From: Bacteroidaceae bacterium
Lineage (GTDB): Bacteria; Bacteroidota; Bacteroidia; Bacteroidales; Bacteroidaceae
Reading direction: 5' to 3'
NCBI GenBank assembly: GCA_017448965.1
Contig: JAFSKK010000042.1
Span: 21,561-85,560 of the forward strand
DNA: 64,000 nucleotides
Shown here: piece after piece, positions 43,367 to 51,833 of the stretch
Layout: every line of letters begins with the position of its first letter
How positions within the stretch are numbered: the stretch's first letter is position 1
Translations under genes and position numbers: made by a program
The notes under the pieces: generated by a model
What the model was told of the DNA's origin: nothing
Seen by the model: the letters and a program-made list of their open reading frames with translations, nothing else
Databases searched by the model: none

Positions 43367-44488
43367 ATGAGCACTTCTACAAAAATCGGTTACAAAGGTA
43401 ATAAAAGTTCAGAAAAATTCGAAGTCAATGGTGCTTTTTTGAAGATTTCTGAGCAGATTAAGTCAGAATTGGAAGGAAAAACGCTTGATGAGGCCATTGA
43501 ATACCTCGTCAGTCGTGTGAAAGGTAAATATCTGTTCAGCAAACGACTCAAGACCGTCTGCCTCTCCATCGGCATGATGAATCGTGCCATCGACAATGGC
43601 GAAGCCGACAAGATGGTGAAGATGGCCGAGGCACTTCAGGCGCGTGGCATCGAACTGATAGGCAATGCTGTTGCAGCACGCCCGCAAGTGAAAGCTGTGC
43701 TCATAGCAGGTCCATCGTCTAGCGGAAAGACCACCTTCAGCAAGAAACTCTGCATGGCTCTGGAGCAGAATGGGTTAGTGGCACAGTGCCTTTCGCTGGA
43801 CGATTATTACGTAGATCGTCACCTCACGCCGCTTGACGAATCGGGCGAATACGACTACGAGAGTCTCTATGCCATCAACATCGAACTCTTTCAGCAGCAC
43901 CTCTCCCAACTCTTGGCAGGCGAAGAAGTGCAGTTGCCGCGCTATGACTTTCAAACGGGCAAGAGCCTCCAGAGCGACCAGCGTTTGCGCCTCACTCCCC
44001 AATCGGTGCTCATCATCGAAGGCATTCATGGGCTCAACCCCCAACTCACAGGCAGCATCCCCGAAGAAAGCCTCTTTCGCATCTACATCTCAGCCCTCAC
44101 TGTGGCCAAAAACGATGATGGCACCTATTATGCCACCACCGACAACCGCCTCATTCGCCGCATGGTGCGCGATGCCCAGTTCCGCAACACCACCGCTTCC
44201 CAGACGCTGGCTCGTTGGCCTTCTGTGCGTAGAGGCGAGGAGAAATGGATCACCCCCTTCCAGCAGAACGCTAACGTGAACTTCTGTACGGCTTTCCAAT
44301 ACGAATTGGCGCTGCTGAAACAGTTGGCCCTTCCTCTGTTAAATAATGTACCCGAGGATGACCCCAACTATGAAGAGGCACAACGCCTCAAGTGGATCTG
44401 CAATCGTTTCCACGACATACCCATCGATTTGTTGCCGCCCCATTCCCTGCTGAGAGAGTTCTTAGGTGGCAGTGCCTTTGAATATTGA
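43367..44488 (+). CDS. uridine kinase-like nucleoside kinase
   Basis: The 373-residue product has a P-loop, LIAGPSSSGKTTFSKKLC, near residues 112-129, LSLDDYYVDRHLTPLDESGE near 146 and VLIIEGIHGLNPQLT near 220, all typical of the uridine kinase / phosphoribulokinase fold. The first 105 residues are helical and family-specific. It lacks the TGS and tRNA-synthetase-like N-terminal domains of the longer nucleoside kinases of this phylum, and so is the short form. The exact nucleoside is unknown. Confidence 0.85.
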   Translation: MSTSTKIGYKGNKSSEKFEVNGAFLKISEQIKSELEGKTLDEAIEYLVSRVKGKYLFSKRLKTVCLSIGMMNRAIDNGEADKMVKMAEALQARGIELIGNAVAARPQVKAVLIAGPSSSGKTTFSKKLCMALEQNGLVAQCLSLDDYYVDRHLTPLDESGEYDYESLYAINIELFQQHLSQLLAGEEVQLPRYDFQTGKSLQSDQRLRLTPQSVLIIEGIHGLNPQLTGSIPEESLFRIYISALTVAKNDDGTYYATTDNRLIRRMVRDAQFRNTTASQTLARWPSVRRGEEKWITPFQQNANVNFCTAFQYELALLKQLALPLLNNVPEDDPNYEEAQRLKWICNRFHDIPIDLLPPHSLLREFLGGSAFEY

Positions 44489-44506
44489 AATAGAGAAAAA
44501 TAGAAT

Positions 44507-44538
44507 ACCCCCTAAACTGACACGTCGGTTTAGGGGGT
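44507..44538. terminator. bidirectional terminator with family resemblance to the GC-rich palindrome
   Basis: ACCCCCTAAACTGAC (44507-44521) pairs with GTCGGTTTAGGGGGT (44524-44538), 15 pairs with one G-T. The BASS stop codon (44530-44532) lies inside the right arm. The arms match the outer arms of the elements at 8029 and 40909. Confidence 0.85.
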
Positions 44539-45387
44539 GTTTGGTTTTGCTTTCACGATGGCCACATAAATGAGCAGCAGCACGTTCATCATCAGGGCAT
44601 AGATGATGGCAGGAATGGCAATGACTTCATTGTCAAACACCAATGGGCTGCAAGCCACCGTGATGGCTTGGGCAGCATTCTGCATACCCACCTCAATGAC
44701 GATGGTACGGCGCTCGGCTCCTTTCAGACGGAAGACATAAGAGAGAAGCGCACCTCCACCCATCGCTAACAGGATGAGCACAGTGATGCACAATCCGAGG
44801 GAGGGAAACTTTTCTATAATGGTATCCTTGTGTTGGATAAAGAAAACGGATGCCAGTAAGATGAGGGCAGGGAAGGCGATGCGTTTCAGCACATTGTGGA
44901 TGCGCTGGGCGGCTTGTTTCCACTTCATGCCGATGAAGAGTCCGATGAGGATAGGCACGGCCATGAGCACGATGTTCTGCATGAGTAGATTACCTACAGG
45001 CAGATGGACATCCGTGCCTGTGCCGATGGAGGCGGTGACCCATGCCATGATGAGTGGCACGGTGAACAGCGTGATGATGGAACTGCACGCGGTGAGGGTG
45101 ACGGAGAGGGCTACATCACCCCGTGCCAGCATTGAGAAGACATTGCTGGAACTGCCGCCAGGACTGCATGCGATGAGCATGATGCCCAAGAAGAAAAGTG
45201 CTTCAAGATGGAAGATGTAACCCACTCCCCAAGCGATGAGGGGCAGCAGCACAATCTGTCCGATGAGGCCTGCCAGCACGGGAAGGGGGCGTTGAAGAAT
45301 AAGTTGGAAGTCGTGGGGACGCAGCGTCAATCCGAGGTCGAACATCAGCAACGTGAGGATGGGGAGAACAATGAAAATGGTATTCAT
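44530..45387 (-). CDS. bile acid:sodium symporter (BASS) family transporter
   Basis: This 285-residue inner-membrane protein has about nine helices, LIACSPGGSSSNVFSMLARG near residue 72 (the conserved sodium-site crossover) and EVGMQNAAQAITVA near 232. BASS proteins take up organic anions such as bile acids, pantoate or keto acids with sodium; the substrate here is not clear. It lies downstream of dgt, across a 7-bp array. Confidence 0.93.
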   Translation of the reverse strand: MNTIFIVLPILTLLMFDLGLTLRPHDFQLILQRPLPVLAGLIGQIVLLPLIAWGVGYIFHLEALFFLGIMLIACSPGGSSSNVFSMLARGDVALSVTLTACSSIITLFTVPLIMAWVTASIGTGTDVHLPVGNLLMQNIVLMAVPILIGLFIGMKWKQAAQRIHNVLKRIAFPALILLASVFFIQHKDTIIEKFPSLGLCITVLILLAMGGGALLSYVFRLKGAERRTIVIEVGMQNAAQAITVACSPLVFDNEVIAIPAIIYALMMNVLLLIYVAIVKAKPNTP

Positions 45388-45429
45388 TCCTTCAATCTTT
45401 AACCCTTAAACTCTAAACTTTAAACTTTA
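45388..45429. repeat. 7-bp array filling the dgt-BASS spacer
   Basis: CTTTAAC CCTTAAA CTCTAAA CTTTAAA CTTTATA in strict 7-bp phase (45397-45431). It begins just after the BASS start codon on the reverse strand and includes the dgt stop codon. Confidence 0.75.
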
Positions 45430-46743
45430 TATCATCGGCAGGCTTTCCCCGTTAATCTTGCGATAGAGGTCGAGGGAGAAAACATCGGTCATGCCTGAGA
45501 GATAATCCAACACAGCCATGATGCGCACGTAGGTGTCGTTGCTATCTACTTCATATTGAGACGATACGCGGTCGAGCAACAGGCGGCTATACGCATGATT
45601 GGGATTCATGACAGCATGGATGAAGAGACCCATGAGCGTGTAGATTATTTTGTAACCAGCCAGTTCGGTGTCCACCACGTCGCGGCTACGGTAGATGCGG
45701 CTTTGTGCCACCTTCACACAGGCTTCGTAGGCATCGTGTACGAGGGGACAAGCATGACTGATGAGAGACCCTGTGAAAGTGCCTGCAAGGATGCTCTCCT
45801 CGTTCTCGATGAAGACACGGACACACTCGTGTTCCAAGGCTCCGATGGCACAGGAACGGAAGTAAGCCACTTGCTCGTTGATGTCGCTGACATCAGCGGA
45901 GGCACGTTGGATGATGTGTTCGCGGCGGTCGGGCGTGACAAAGCCGAGCATGAGGTCACGTGTCTGGTCGGTGGAAAGAATCTTCAGTTTGTGGGCATCT
46001 TCTATGTCCATGATTTCGTAGCAGATGTCGTCAGCGGCCTCCACCAAATAGGCAAGCGGATGACGATGCCAGCCGATAGTGGATTTCGTGATGCCGAGTT
46101 CAGCGGCGATGCACTCGTAGAGTGGTTGCTCTTGGGTGAAAAAACCGAACTTCTGCTTGGTGGCTTCGATGGCGGGGTAAGGATACTTCACGATGCTGGC
46201 AAGGGTGGAGTAAGTGAGTACGAAACCGCCCTTGCGGCGACCCTTGAACTGGTGGGTGAGCAGACGGAAAGCGTTGGCATTGCCATCGAAGTGGGTGATG
46301 TCAGCCCATTGCTCAGGAGTGAGTTGCCCTTTGTATTTGATGCCTTCACCTTCGCTGAAGTAGGAGGCGATGGCACGCTCGCCCGAATGGCCGAAAGGTG
46401 GGTTGCCCATGTCGTGTGCCAGACAGGCGGCAGAGACAATGGAACCTATCTCGGTGAAGAGGGTGCCGTTCAGTTCGGGATGCTTTTGAGCGAGTTGGTG
46501 TGCCACATCATCGCCCAAACTGCGGCCGACGCTGGCCACTTCGAGAGAGTGGGTGAGGCGGTTATGTACGAAAATGCTGCCTGGCAGAGGGAAAACCTGC
46601 GTCTTGTTCTGCATACGGCGGAAAGGAGCAGAGAAGATGAGACGGTCGTAGTCGCGCTTGAACTCCGTGCGGTCGTCGTTGCGGTTGATGTGCAGGTCTT
46701 CTTGCCCGAGTCGTTGGTTGGATATAAGTTGTAGCCAATTCAT
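45427..46743 (-). CDS. dgt: deoxyguanosinetriphosphate triphosphohydrolase
   Basis: Hydrolyses dGTP (or dNTPs) to the nucleoside and triphosphate. The 438-residue protein has the HD-domain metal ligands: NRLTHSLEVASVGR near 61, CLAHDMGNPPFGHSGE near 108 and LVEAADDICYEIMD near 228. The start MNWLQLISNQRLG is the family start. It is only 4 nt from the promoter -7 box, so the mRNA may be leaderless. The neighbour dut also acts on dNTP pools. Confidence 0.94.
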   Translation of the reverse strand: MNWLQLISNQRLGQEDLHINRNDDRTEFKRDYDRLIFSAPFRRMQNKTQVFPLPGSIFVHNRLTHSLEVASVGRSLGDDVAHQLAQKHPELNGTLFTEIGSIVSAACLAHDMGNPPFGHSGERAIASYFSEGEGIKYKGQLTPEQWADITHFDGNANAFRLLTHQFKGRRKGGFVLTYSTLASIVKYPYPAIEATKQKFGFFTQEQPLYECIAAELGITKSTIGWHRHPLAYLVEAADDICYEIMDIEDAHKLKILSTDQTRDLMLGFVTPDRREHIIQRASADVSDINEQVAYFRSCAIGALEHECVRVFIENEESILAGTFTGSLISHACPLVHDAYEACVKVAQSRIYRSRDVVDTELAGYKIIYTLMGLFIHAVMNPNHAYSRLLLDRVSSQYEVDSNDTYVRIMAVLDYLSGMTDVFSLDLYRKINGESLPMI

Positions 46744-46747
46744 GGTG

Positions 46748-46755
46748 CAAAGTTA
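46748..46755 (-). promoter_or_regulatory. -7 box of the dgt promoter
   Basis: The reverse strand reads TAACTTTG; the expected start coincides with the dgt start codon at 46743-46741. Confidence 0.65.
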
Positions 46756-46780
46756 AAGACTTTTCAGTGAAAAACGAGCA

Positions 46781-46870
46781 ACTAAAAACTAAAAGTTTGA
46801 GTCGCCTCTCCTTTTTACATGCCAACAACATACTTTAACTTTTAGTTTTTAGTTTTTAGTTTTTAGTTTT
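46781..46870. repeat. 7-bp arrays (inverted) between divergent dgt and dut promoters
   Basis: AACTAAA AACTAAA units at 46781-46794 face TTTTTAG-type units (ACTTTTA GTTTTTA GTTTTTA GTTTTTA GTTTTCG) at 46838-46872. The arrays are reverse complements of each other, and the right one ends at the dut -7 box. Confidence 0.85.
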
Positions 46871-46872
46871 CG

Positions 46873-46880
46873 TACCTTTG
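46873..46880 (+). promoter_or_regulatory. -7 box of the dut promoter
   Basis: TACCTTTG; leader of about 12 nt. An in-frame TTG at 46878 falls in the box, so the ATG at 46899 is the start. Confidence 0.65.
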
Positions 46881-46898
46881 CAACCAAATTTTAGGGAT

Positions 46899-47330
46899 AT
46901 GGAAGTAAAAATCATCAATAAGTCACATCACCCGCTACCACAGTATGCCACGCCCCAGTCGGCTGGTATGGATTTACGTGCCAATCTCGATGCACCCATC
47001 ACGTTGGCTCCTATGGCTCGGGTGCTTGTTCCTACGGGATTGTTCATGGCACTACCTGCTGGTTATGAGGCACAAGTGCGCCCACGTTCGGGTTTGGCCA
47101 TCAAGAAGGGGGTTACGGTGTTGAACACGCCAGGCACCATCGATGCGGATTATCGTGGCGAAGTGTGTGTCATTCTGGTCAACCTGTCCAACGAGCCTTT
47201 CGTCATCAATGATGGCGAGCGCATTGCTCAGATGGTCATTGCCAAGCATGAGCAGCCGACACTGGTGGAGGTTGAGGTGCTTGACGAGACGGAGCGTGGT
47301 GCAGGTGGTTTCGGACACACAGGTGTGTGA
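46899..47330 (+). CDS. dut: dUTP diphosphatase
   Basis: Converts dUTP to dUMP, which keeps uracil out of DNA. The 143-residue protein has all five trimeric dUTPase motifs: [43 protein letters not shown] and [11 protein letters not shown] (the last has His where many have Ser). It lies just upstream of a TPR-DUF4292-EnvC-like operon. Confidence 0.96.
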   Translation: MEVKIINKSHHPLPQYATPQSAGMDLRANLDAPITLAPMARVLVPTGLFMALPAGYEAQVRPRSGLAIKKGVTVLNTPGTIDADYRGEVCVILVNLSNEPFVINDGERIAQMVIAKHEQPTLVEVEVLDETERGAGGFGHTGV

Positions 47331-47363
47331 TGATTGGGATGGATTGAGATTTAAGGATTGCTT

Positions 47364-48980
47364 ATGCGGAAGATTCTTCTTACATTCATCATACTTTTCT
47401 CCTCTTTACTTTCGTGGGCACAATCGACGACGAAGTTCGACTACTTCTTCTATGAAGCGGAACGCCAAAAGCAGGCACAGAACTTTGATGCAGCCATCGA
47501 TTTGTTCGACTATTGCCATCGGCTCAACCCTGAGTCGGGAGCGGTACTGTATGAGTTGGCCGACCTTTACCGCTATGTGAAGAACGACAGTTTGGCGCTT
47601 GAGTCGTTGGAAAAGGCCTGCAAACTCTATCCCGACAACTATTGGTACAAGAACAGGTTGGTGGGGCTGTATCTGGAGAATCGCCGTAACGATGAGGCGT
47701 TGGCGATGGTGGAGGAAATGGCACAGCGATGGCCGACGAAGAGCGGGGTGCTGACGATGCTCTTGGAACTTTACGAGCAGAAGCAAGATTATGCCAATAT
47801 GGTGAAGGTGTTGGACAAGATAGAGGTGAAGGAGGGTAAGAGCGAACAACTCTCGATGGAGAAGTTCCGTCTGTTCCTCCAGATGAACGACGAGAAACGT
47901 GCCTTCAGCGAGATGCAGGCACTGGCAGAGGAATATCCTAACGACTTGCGCTATCAGGTGGTCATCGGTGACCTCTATCTTGATGCTGGCAAGAAGAAGG
48001 AGGCTTTGCAGCAGTTTGAGAGTGTGGAGGCTCGCGACCCTGAGAATGTGACGCTGCTCCTCTCTATGGTCAACTACTACAGGGAAGAGGGCGTTGACTC
48101 GCTTTATCAGTCGTACCTGACGAGATTGCTTACCCATAAGGATGTGGATGACGAGACACGGGTGAGGATGATGACGGTGCTGGTGCGTGAGAACCTGGCC
48201 AACGAGGGTGATTCCACCCAGTTGCTAAGCCTTTTTGACAAGGTCTTGGAAGCGCCTCAGGAGGATACCGACATGCTTGAACTGAAAGTGCGCTATATGG
48301 TGACAAAGCACATGTCGCCAGCCGAGGTGAAGCCCTACTTGCGGCAAATGCTCGACATCGACCCCGAAAACGAGATGGCACGTCAGCAGTTACTCTCCTA
48401 TGCCATTGCGGAGGACGACACCATAGGCGTGGTCAACATCTGCAAACCTGCTGTTGATTACAAGGCTGAAGACCCGATCTTCTATTATTATCTGGGAGTG
48501 GGCTATTTCCAACTGGACGAGAAGGAGAAAGCCGCTGAAGCCTTCCGAGGAGGACTGGAACGTGTGGAGAACAGTGACCTTTCCAATCGTCAGCAATTGC
48601 GTGTCAACATGTATGCGTTGCTGGGCGACATCTATCATAGCATGGGACAGGACGATAAGGCTTTTCAGGCCTACGACTCGTGTCTCATCTATAAGCAAGA
48701 TGATGCGAGGGTGCTCAACAACTATGCTTACTACCTCTCGTTGAAGAAGAAAGACCTGCAGCGGGCTGAGGAGATGAGCCGACGCTCCAACGAACTGGAG
48801 CCCGATAATGCCACCTACCTTGACACTTACGCTTGGGTGCTTTTCCAGATGAAGCGCTACGAGGAAGCCAAGCAGTATATGGACAGGGTTGTTGAACTCA
48901 TGGAGAAGGACGGCGAGGAGATGAGCGATGACGTGCAGCAGCACATCGAAGAAATCAACAAGAAAGTGAAAAAGCAATAA
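47364..48980 (+). CDS. secreted TPR-repeat protein
   Basis: The 538-residue product has a signal peptide ending SWAQ and then about ten TPR-like helix pairs, for example YFFYEAERQKQAQNFDAAID, LGVGYFQLDEKEKAAEAFRG and YAWVLFQMKRYEEAKQYMDR. It probably acts as a periplasmic or outer-membrane protein-protein scaffold. It is the first gene of an operon with DUF4292 and an EnvC-like factor, an arrangement conserved in Bacteroidales. Confidence 0.88.
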   Translation: MRKILLTFIILFSSLLSWAQSTTKFDYFFYEAERQKQAQNFDAAIDLFDYCHRLNPESGAVLYELADLYRYVKNDSLALESLEKACKLYPDNYWYKNRLVGLYLENRRNDEALAMVEEMAQRWPTKSGVLTMLLELYEQKQDYANMVKVLDKIEVKEGKSEQLSMEKFRLFLQMNDEKRAFSEMQALAEEYPNDLRYQVVIGDLYLDAGKKKEALQQFESVEARDPENVTLLLSMVNYYREEGVDSLYQSYLTRLLTHKDVDDETRVRMMTVLVRENLANEGDSTQLLSLFDKVLEAPQEDTDMLELKVRYMVTKHMSPAEVKPYLRQMLDIDPENEMARQQLLSYAIAEDDTIGVVNICKPAVDYKAEDPIFYYYLGVGYFQLDEKEKAAEAFRGGLERVENSDLSNRQQLRVNMYALLGDIYHSMGQDDKAFQAYDSCLIYKQDDARVLNNYAYYLSLKKKDLQRAEEMSRRSNELEPDNATYLDTYAWVLFQMKRYEEAKQYMDRVVELMEKDGEEMSDDVQQHIEEINKKVKKQ

Positions 48981-49006
48981 CCCCTTTGGGTATAACAACA
49001 ATAGAT

Positions 49007-49678
49007 ATGAAACTTAGCATCTTTCCATTTACCACCTTTCGGACCTTGGTTCCATTCCGTTTGTCACTGATGGCGGTTCTTCTGTTGGCACTTGTTTCGT
49101 GCCGTTCTTCCAAGAAAATGACCAAGGACAAGACTCAACCTACCACAACGGTGACAACGTCCACCAAACCATCGAAGGACAAAAAAGACCCCGACATCAC
49201 CAAGATGACGATACCGGTGGGCACCAACTTCACCTCGAAGGTGAGAGTGACCTTGGTGCAGGACGGCAAGAGCACTACCACCAATGGCACCCTGCGTATG
49301 CGCTACGATGATGTCATCCAACTCACGCTGGTTGACCCCGTGTTGGGCGTGATGGAGGTGGGACGTATGGAACTCTCTCCTGACAATGTGCTTATCATCG
49401 ACCGTGTCAACAAACGATATGTGAGCACAACCTATCAAGAGTTCACGGCCTTGAAGAGCCGCAACATCGACTTCGAAACCATTCAGGACTTCTTCTGGAA
49501 GGAGGCCAAGGGAGGCGACAGTTTCACCTACACCATTCCTGCCAAGAAGGACATCCGTCTTGACCTCCAACTCTCTGGCAAGGGCGATTCCTCCAACTGG
49601 TCGCCTCACACCAGTGTGTCGGGCAAATACACCAAGACCGATGCCAACAAGCTCTTTGGCAGCATCATCGGCAACTAA
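49007..49678 (+). CDS. DUF4292 family lipoprotein
   Basis: The 223-residue protein has a lipoprotein signal with LALVSCRSSKKM (Cys near residue 32). The mature part has a Thr/Lys/Ser-rich linker and a beta-rich domain with SKVRVTLVQDGKSTTTNGTL and RYDDVIQLTLVDPVLGVMEV, typical of DUF4292, which resembles LolB/LolA lipoprotein carriers. A role in outer-membrane lipoprotein handling is plausible but unproven. Confidence 0.85.
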   Translation: MKLSIFPFTTFRTLVPFRLSLMAVLLLALVSCRSSKKMTKDKTQPTTTVTTSTKPSKDKKDPDITKMTIPVGTNFTSKVRVTLVQDGKSTTTNGTLRMRYDDVIQLTLVDPVLGVMEVGRMELSPDNVLIIDRVNKRYVSTTYQEFTALKSRNIDFETIQDFFWKEAKGGDSFTYTIPAKKDIRLDLQLSGKGDSSNWSPHTSVSGKYTKTDANKLFGSIIGN

Positions 49679-49696
49679 AAGGTGTCATTCTCAATG

Positions 49697-49732
49697 GTCA
49701 AATCTCAGTTGTTAAATCTCAATAGTCAATCG
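49697..49732. repeat. 7-bp array between DUF4292 and EnvC-like genes
   Basis: GTCAAAT CTCAGTT GTTAAAT CTCAATA GTCAATC runs in 7-bp phase and fills the space up to the start codon at 49736. Confidence 0.7.
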
Positions 49733-49735
49733 TCC

Positions 49736-51334
49736 ATGCGGACACTCCTTTCCTTTCTGTTAGCCTTTTTGCTTGTGCTTCCCCTCTCAGCTCAGAGCAG
49801 GGGCAAGACCACTGTGCCAGCCAAGCGAACGACTACCACTCAATCGTCTCCGCAAAAGAAGCAGACCGCCACGAAAGCGGCAGGAACTGCGGGCAAGCAA
49901 GGCGCTAAACAAAATGCTGCAAGCAAGCAGAGTGCTCAGAAGAAACAGACGAAACCTGTCGATAAGAAGGCTCAGTTGCGTAGTCAGCAAGCCGCCACAC
50001 AACAGGCGCGCCAACGTTCTCAGGCACAGTTGGCTCAACTCAACAAGAATGTGAAGTCCAGCCTTGATAGCGTGCTCATTCTCGATCATCAGATCGGTCG
50101 CCAGCAACAGTCCATCGACAGTCTCAACCGCGACATCGTCGCATTGGGAACCACCATCGACACCCTGCAGCATCAACTGGGGGTGTTGCAGCGTGACCTT
50201 GAGGTGAAGAAGAAACGCTATGCCAAGGCGATGGTCTATATGCGCAAGAACCGCTCCGTGCAGAACAAACTCATGTTTATCTTTTCTGCAGACAACTTCA
50301 CCCAGATGCTGCGCCGTATGCGTTATGTGCGCGAATACTCCACCTTCCAGAGGGCACAGGGAGAACTCCTCAAGGAGAAACAAGCCGAAGTGCGTGCCAA
50401 ACAAAACGAACTCTTGGCTGCCAAGACACAGAAGCAACAGAACCTGCAGACGGTTGAGCAGCAGAAACGCTCGTTACAGGGCATGAAGACACAATGCCAG
50501 ACCAAGGTGACTTTCCTCAACCAGAACATTGCCACCGTGCAACGTCAGATTCAAGACTATCAGCGTCAGGAACAGGCTCTCAATGCTGAGATTGAGCGCA
50601 TCATTCAGGAAGAGATTGCTGCTGCCCGTCGTGCTGAGGCAGAACGTAAACGTAAGGCAGAGGAGGCACGTCGTCGTGCTGAAGCCGAGAAAGCCCGTCG
50701 ATTGGCTGAGGCCAAAGCCCAGGCAGAGAAAGCCCGTCGTGCAGCCGAAGCTGCTGAAGCCGCTCGTCGCAAGGCAAAGACAGCCCAAGAAAAAGCCCAG
50801 GCCAAGGCTGCCACAGAACGAGCCCAGGCCGACGTGAGGAATGCTGAGGCAACGGTGAAGAAAGTGACCAAGGAGGAAACGGCAAAGACTGAAACTTGGC
50901 ATGCCAATAGTGCCGATGCCAAACTCTCCAGCAACTTCGTCAGCAACAAGGGACGGCTTCCTATGCCCATCACAGGCAGCTACAGCGTGGTGGGTCACTA
51001 TGGCAACTACACCGTTGCCGGACTCAGCAATGTCACGCTCGACAATAAGGGTATAGACATCCGCGGTCAGCAAGGGTGTTCCGCACGAGCCGTGTTCGAC
51101 GGCACCGTCAGCTCCATCTTCCAGTATGGCGGCACCTACATTGTCATGATACGTCACGGTTCCTACATCTCCGTCTATTCGGGACTCTCCACTGTCTCTG
51201 TTCGCAAAGGCCAGACCGTGAGCACGCGTGCCACACTTGGTGCTGTAGGAAAAGACCCCGACGGACGATACATCCTCCATTTCCAACTGCGCAACGGAAG
51301 TTCCCGTCTCAACCCCGAACAATGGGTGCGCTAA
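49736..51334 (+). CDS. EnvC-like murein hydrolase activator (M23/LytM domain)
   Basis: The 532-residue product has a signal peptide ending LPLSAQ, a Lys/Thr/Ala/Gln-rich segment (20-100), long coiled coil (about 100-370, with an Arg/Ala/Glu-rich stretch) and a C-terminal LytM domain (about 410-532). The zinc ligands are lost: NKGIDIRG replaces the usual H-G-hydrophobic-D, and the last motif ILHFQLR has only one His. This is the pattern of EnvC, which activates amidases under FtsEX rather than cutting murein. ftsX lies at 4115. Confidence 0.88.
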   Translation: MRTLLSFLLAFLLVLPLSAQSRGKTTVPAKRTTTTQSSPQKKQTATKAAGTAGKQGAKQNAASKQSAQKKQTKPVDKKAQLRSQQAATQQARQRSQAQLAQLNKNVKSSLDSVLILDHQIGRQQQSIDSLNRDIVALGTTIDTLQHQLGVLQRDLEVKKKRYAKAMVYMRKNRSVQNKLMFIFSADNFTQMLRRMRYVREYSTFQRAQGELLKEKQAEVRAKQNELLAAKTQKQQNLQTVEQQKRSLQGMKTQCQTKVTFLNQNIATVQRQIQDYQRQEQALNAEIERIIQEEIAAARRAEAERKRKAEEARRRAEAEKARRLAEAKAQAEKARRAAEAAEAARRKAKTAQEKAQAKAATERAQADVRNAEATVKKVTKEETAKTETWHANSADAKLSSNFVSNKGRLPMPITGSYSVVGHYGNYTVAGLSNVTLDNKGIDIRGQQGCSARAVFDGTVSSIFQYGGTYIVMIRHGSYISVYSGLSTVSVRKGQTVSTRATLGAVGKDPDGRYILHFQLRNGSSRLNPEQWVR

Positions 51335-51347
51335 CCTCCCCCAAAAA

Positions 51348-51398
51348 ACTTTCAATTTTCAATTTTAATTGTCAACTTTCAACTTCCACATTTCCACC
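51348..51398. repeat. 7-bp array overlapping the start of cinA
   Basis: Units CTTTCAA TTTTCAA TTTTAAT TGTCAAC TTTCAAC TTCCACA TTTCCAC in 7-bp phase from 51349. The array lies across the 5' end of the next gene and supplies its TTG start codon. Confidence 0.75.
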
Positions 51399-51833
51399 GC
51401 TGAATCCTGCACAGGCGGACGCATCGCAGCCGCCATCACTGCACGAAGTGGCGCCAGCCGCTACTTCCGTGGAGGACTCGTCGCCTATCAGAACGATGTG
51501 AAGGAGCAGCTGCTCGGTGTGCCCCAGGAAATGATCGACACCTATGGTGTCGTCTCCTCTCAGGTGGCAGAGCAGATGGTGAAAGGAGCCTGCCGACTCT
51601 TCCATTCCGACTATGCTCTGGCCTCCACAGGCTATGCTGAACCGTGGGAAGGACACGACGTGGAGATATGGGTGGCATGGGGCAGCGAGGGCGATGTCCA
51701 TTCCCTTTGCCTTCGTGAGGACTTCGGACGGGTGAAGAACGTGGAGATTGCTACAGAATGCGTATTGGACGAATTCAATAAATATCTAAGAAATAAACGT
51801 GAGGTGTTCAAGCCTGAGGAGTATTTAGCTTAG
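51369..51833 (+). CDS. CinA C-terminal domain protein (nicotinamide-nucleotide amidase type), N-terminally shortened
   Basis: This 154-residue protein has the catalytic STAESCTGGRIAAAIT at residues 9-24, then YFRGGLVAYQNDVKEQLLGV, YGVVSSQVAEQM and ALASTGYAEPW. The family normally has a helix of about 17 residues before the TAESCTGG motif; here only eight residues precede it, and they are encoded by the 7-bp array with a TTG start. A stop codon at 51366-51368 rules out a longer frame. It overlaps the patatin gene by 9 bp at the 3' end. Whether it is functional is open. Confidence 0.72.
   Translation: MSTFNFHISTAESCTGGRIAAAITARSGASRYFRGGLVAYQNDVKEQLLGVPQEMIDTYGVVSSQVAEQMVKGACRLFHSDYALASTGYAEPWEGHDVEIWVAWGSEGDVHSLCLREDFGRVKNVEIATECVLDEFNKYLRNKREVFKPEEYLA

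Noticed and set aside
45556-46734. Forward open frame of 392 codons opposite dgt
   Set aside because: It lies wholly inside dgt, whose HD motifs are complete; no promoter or domain supports the forward frame.
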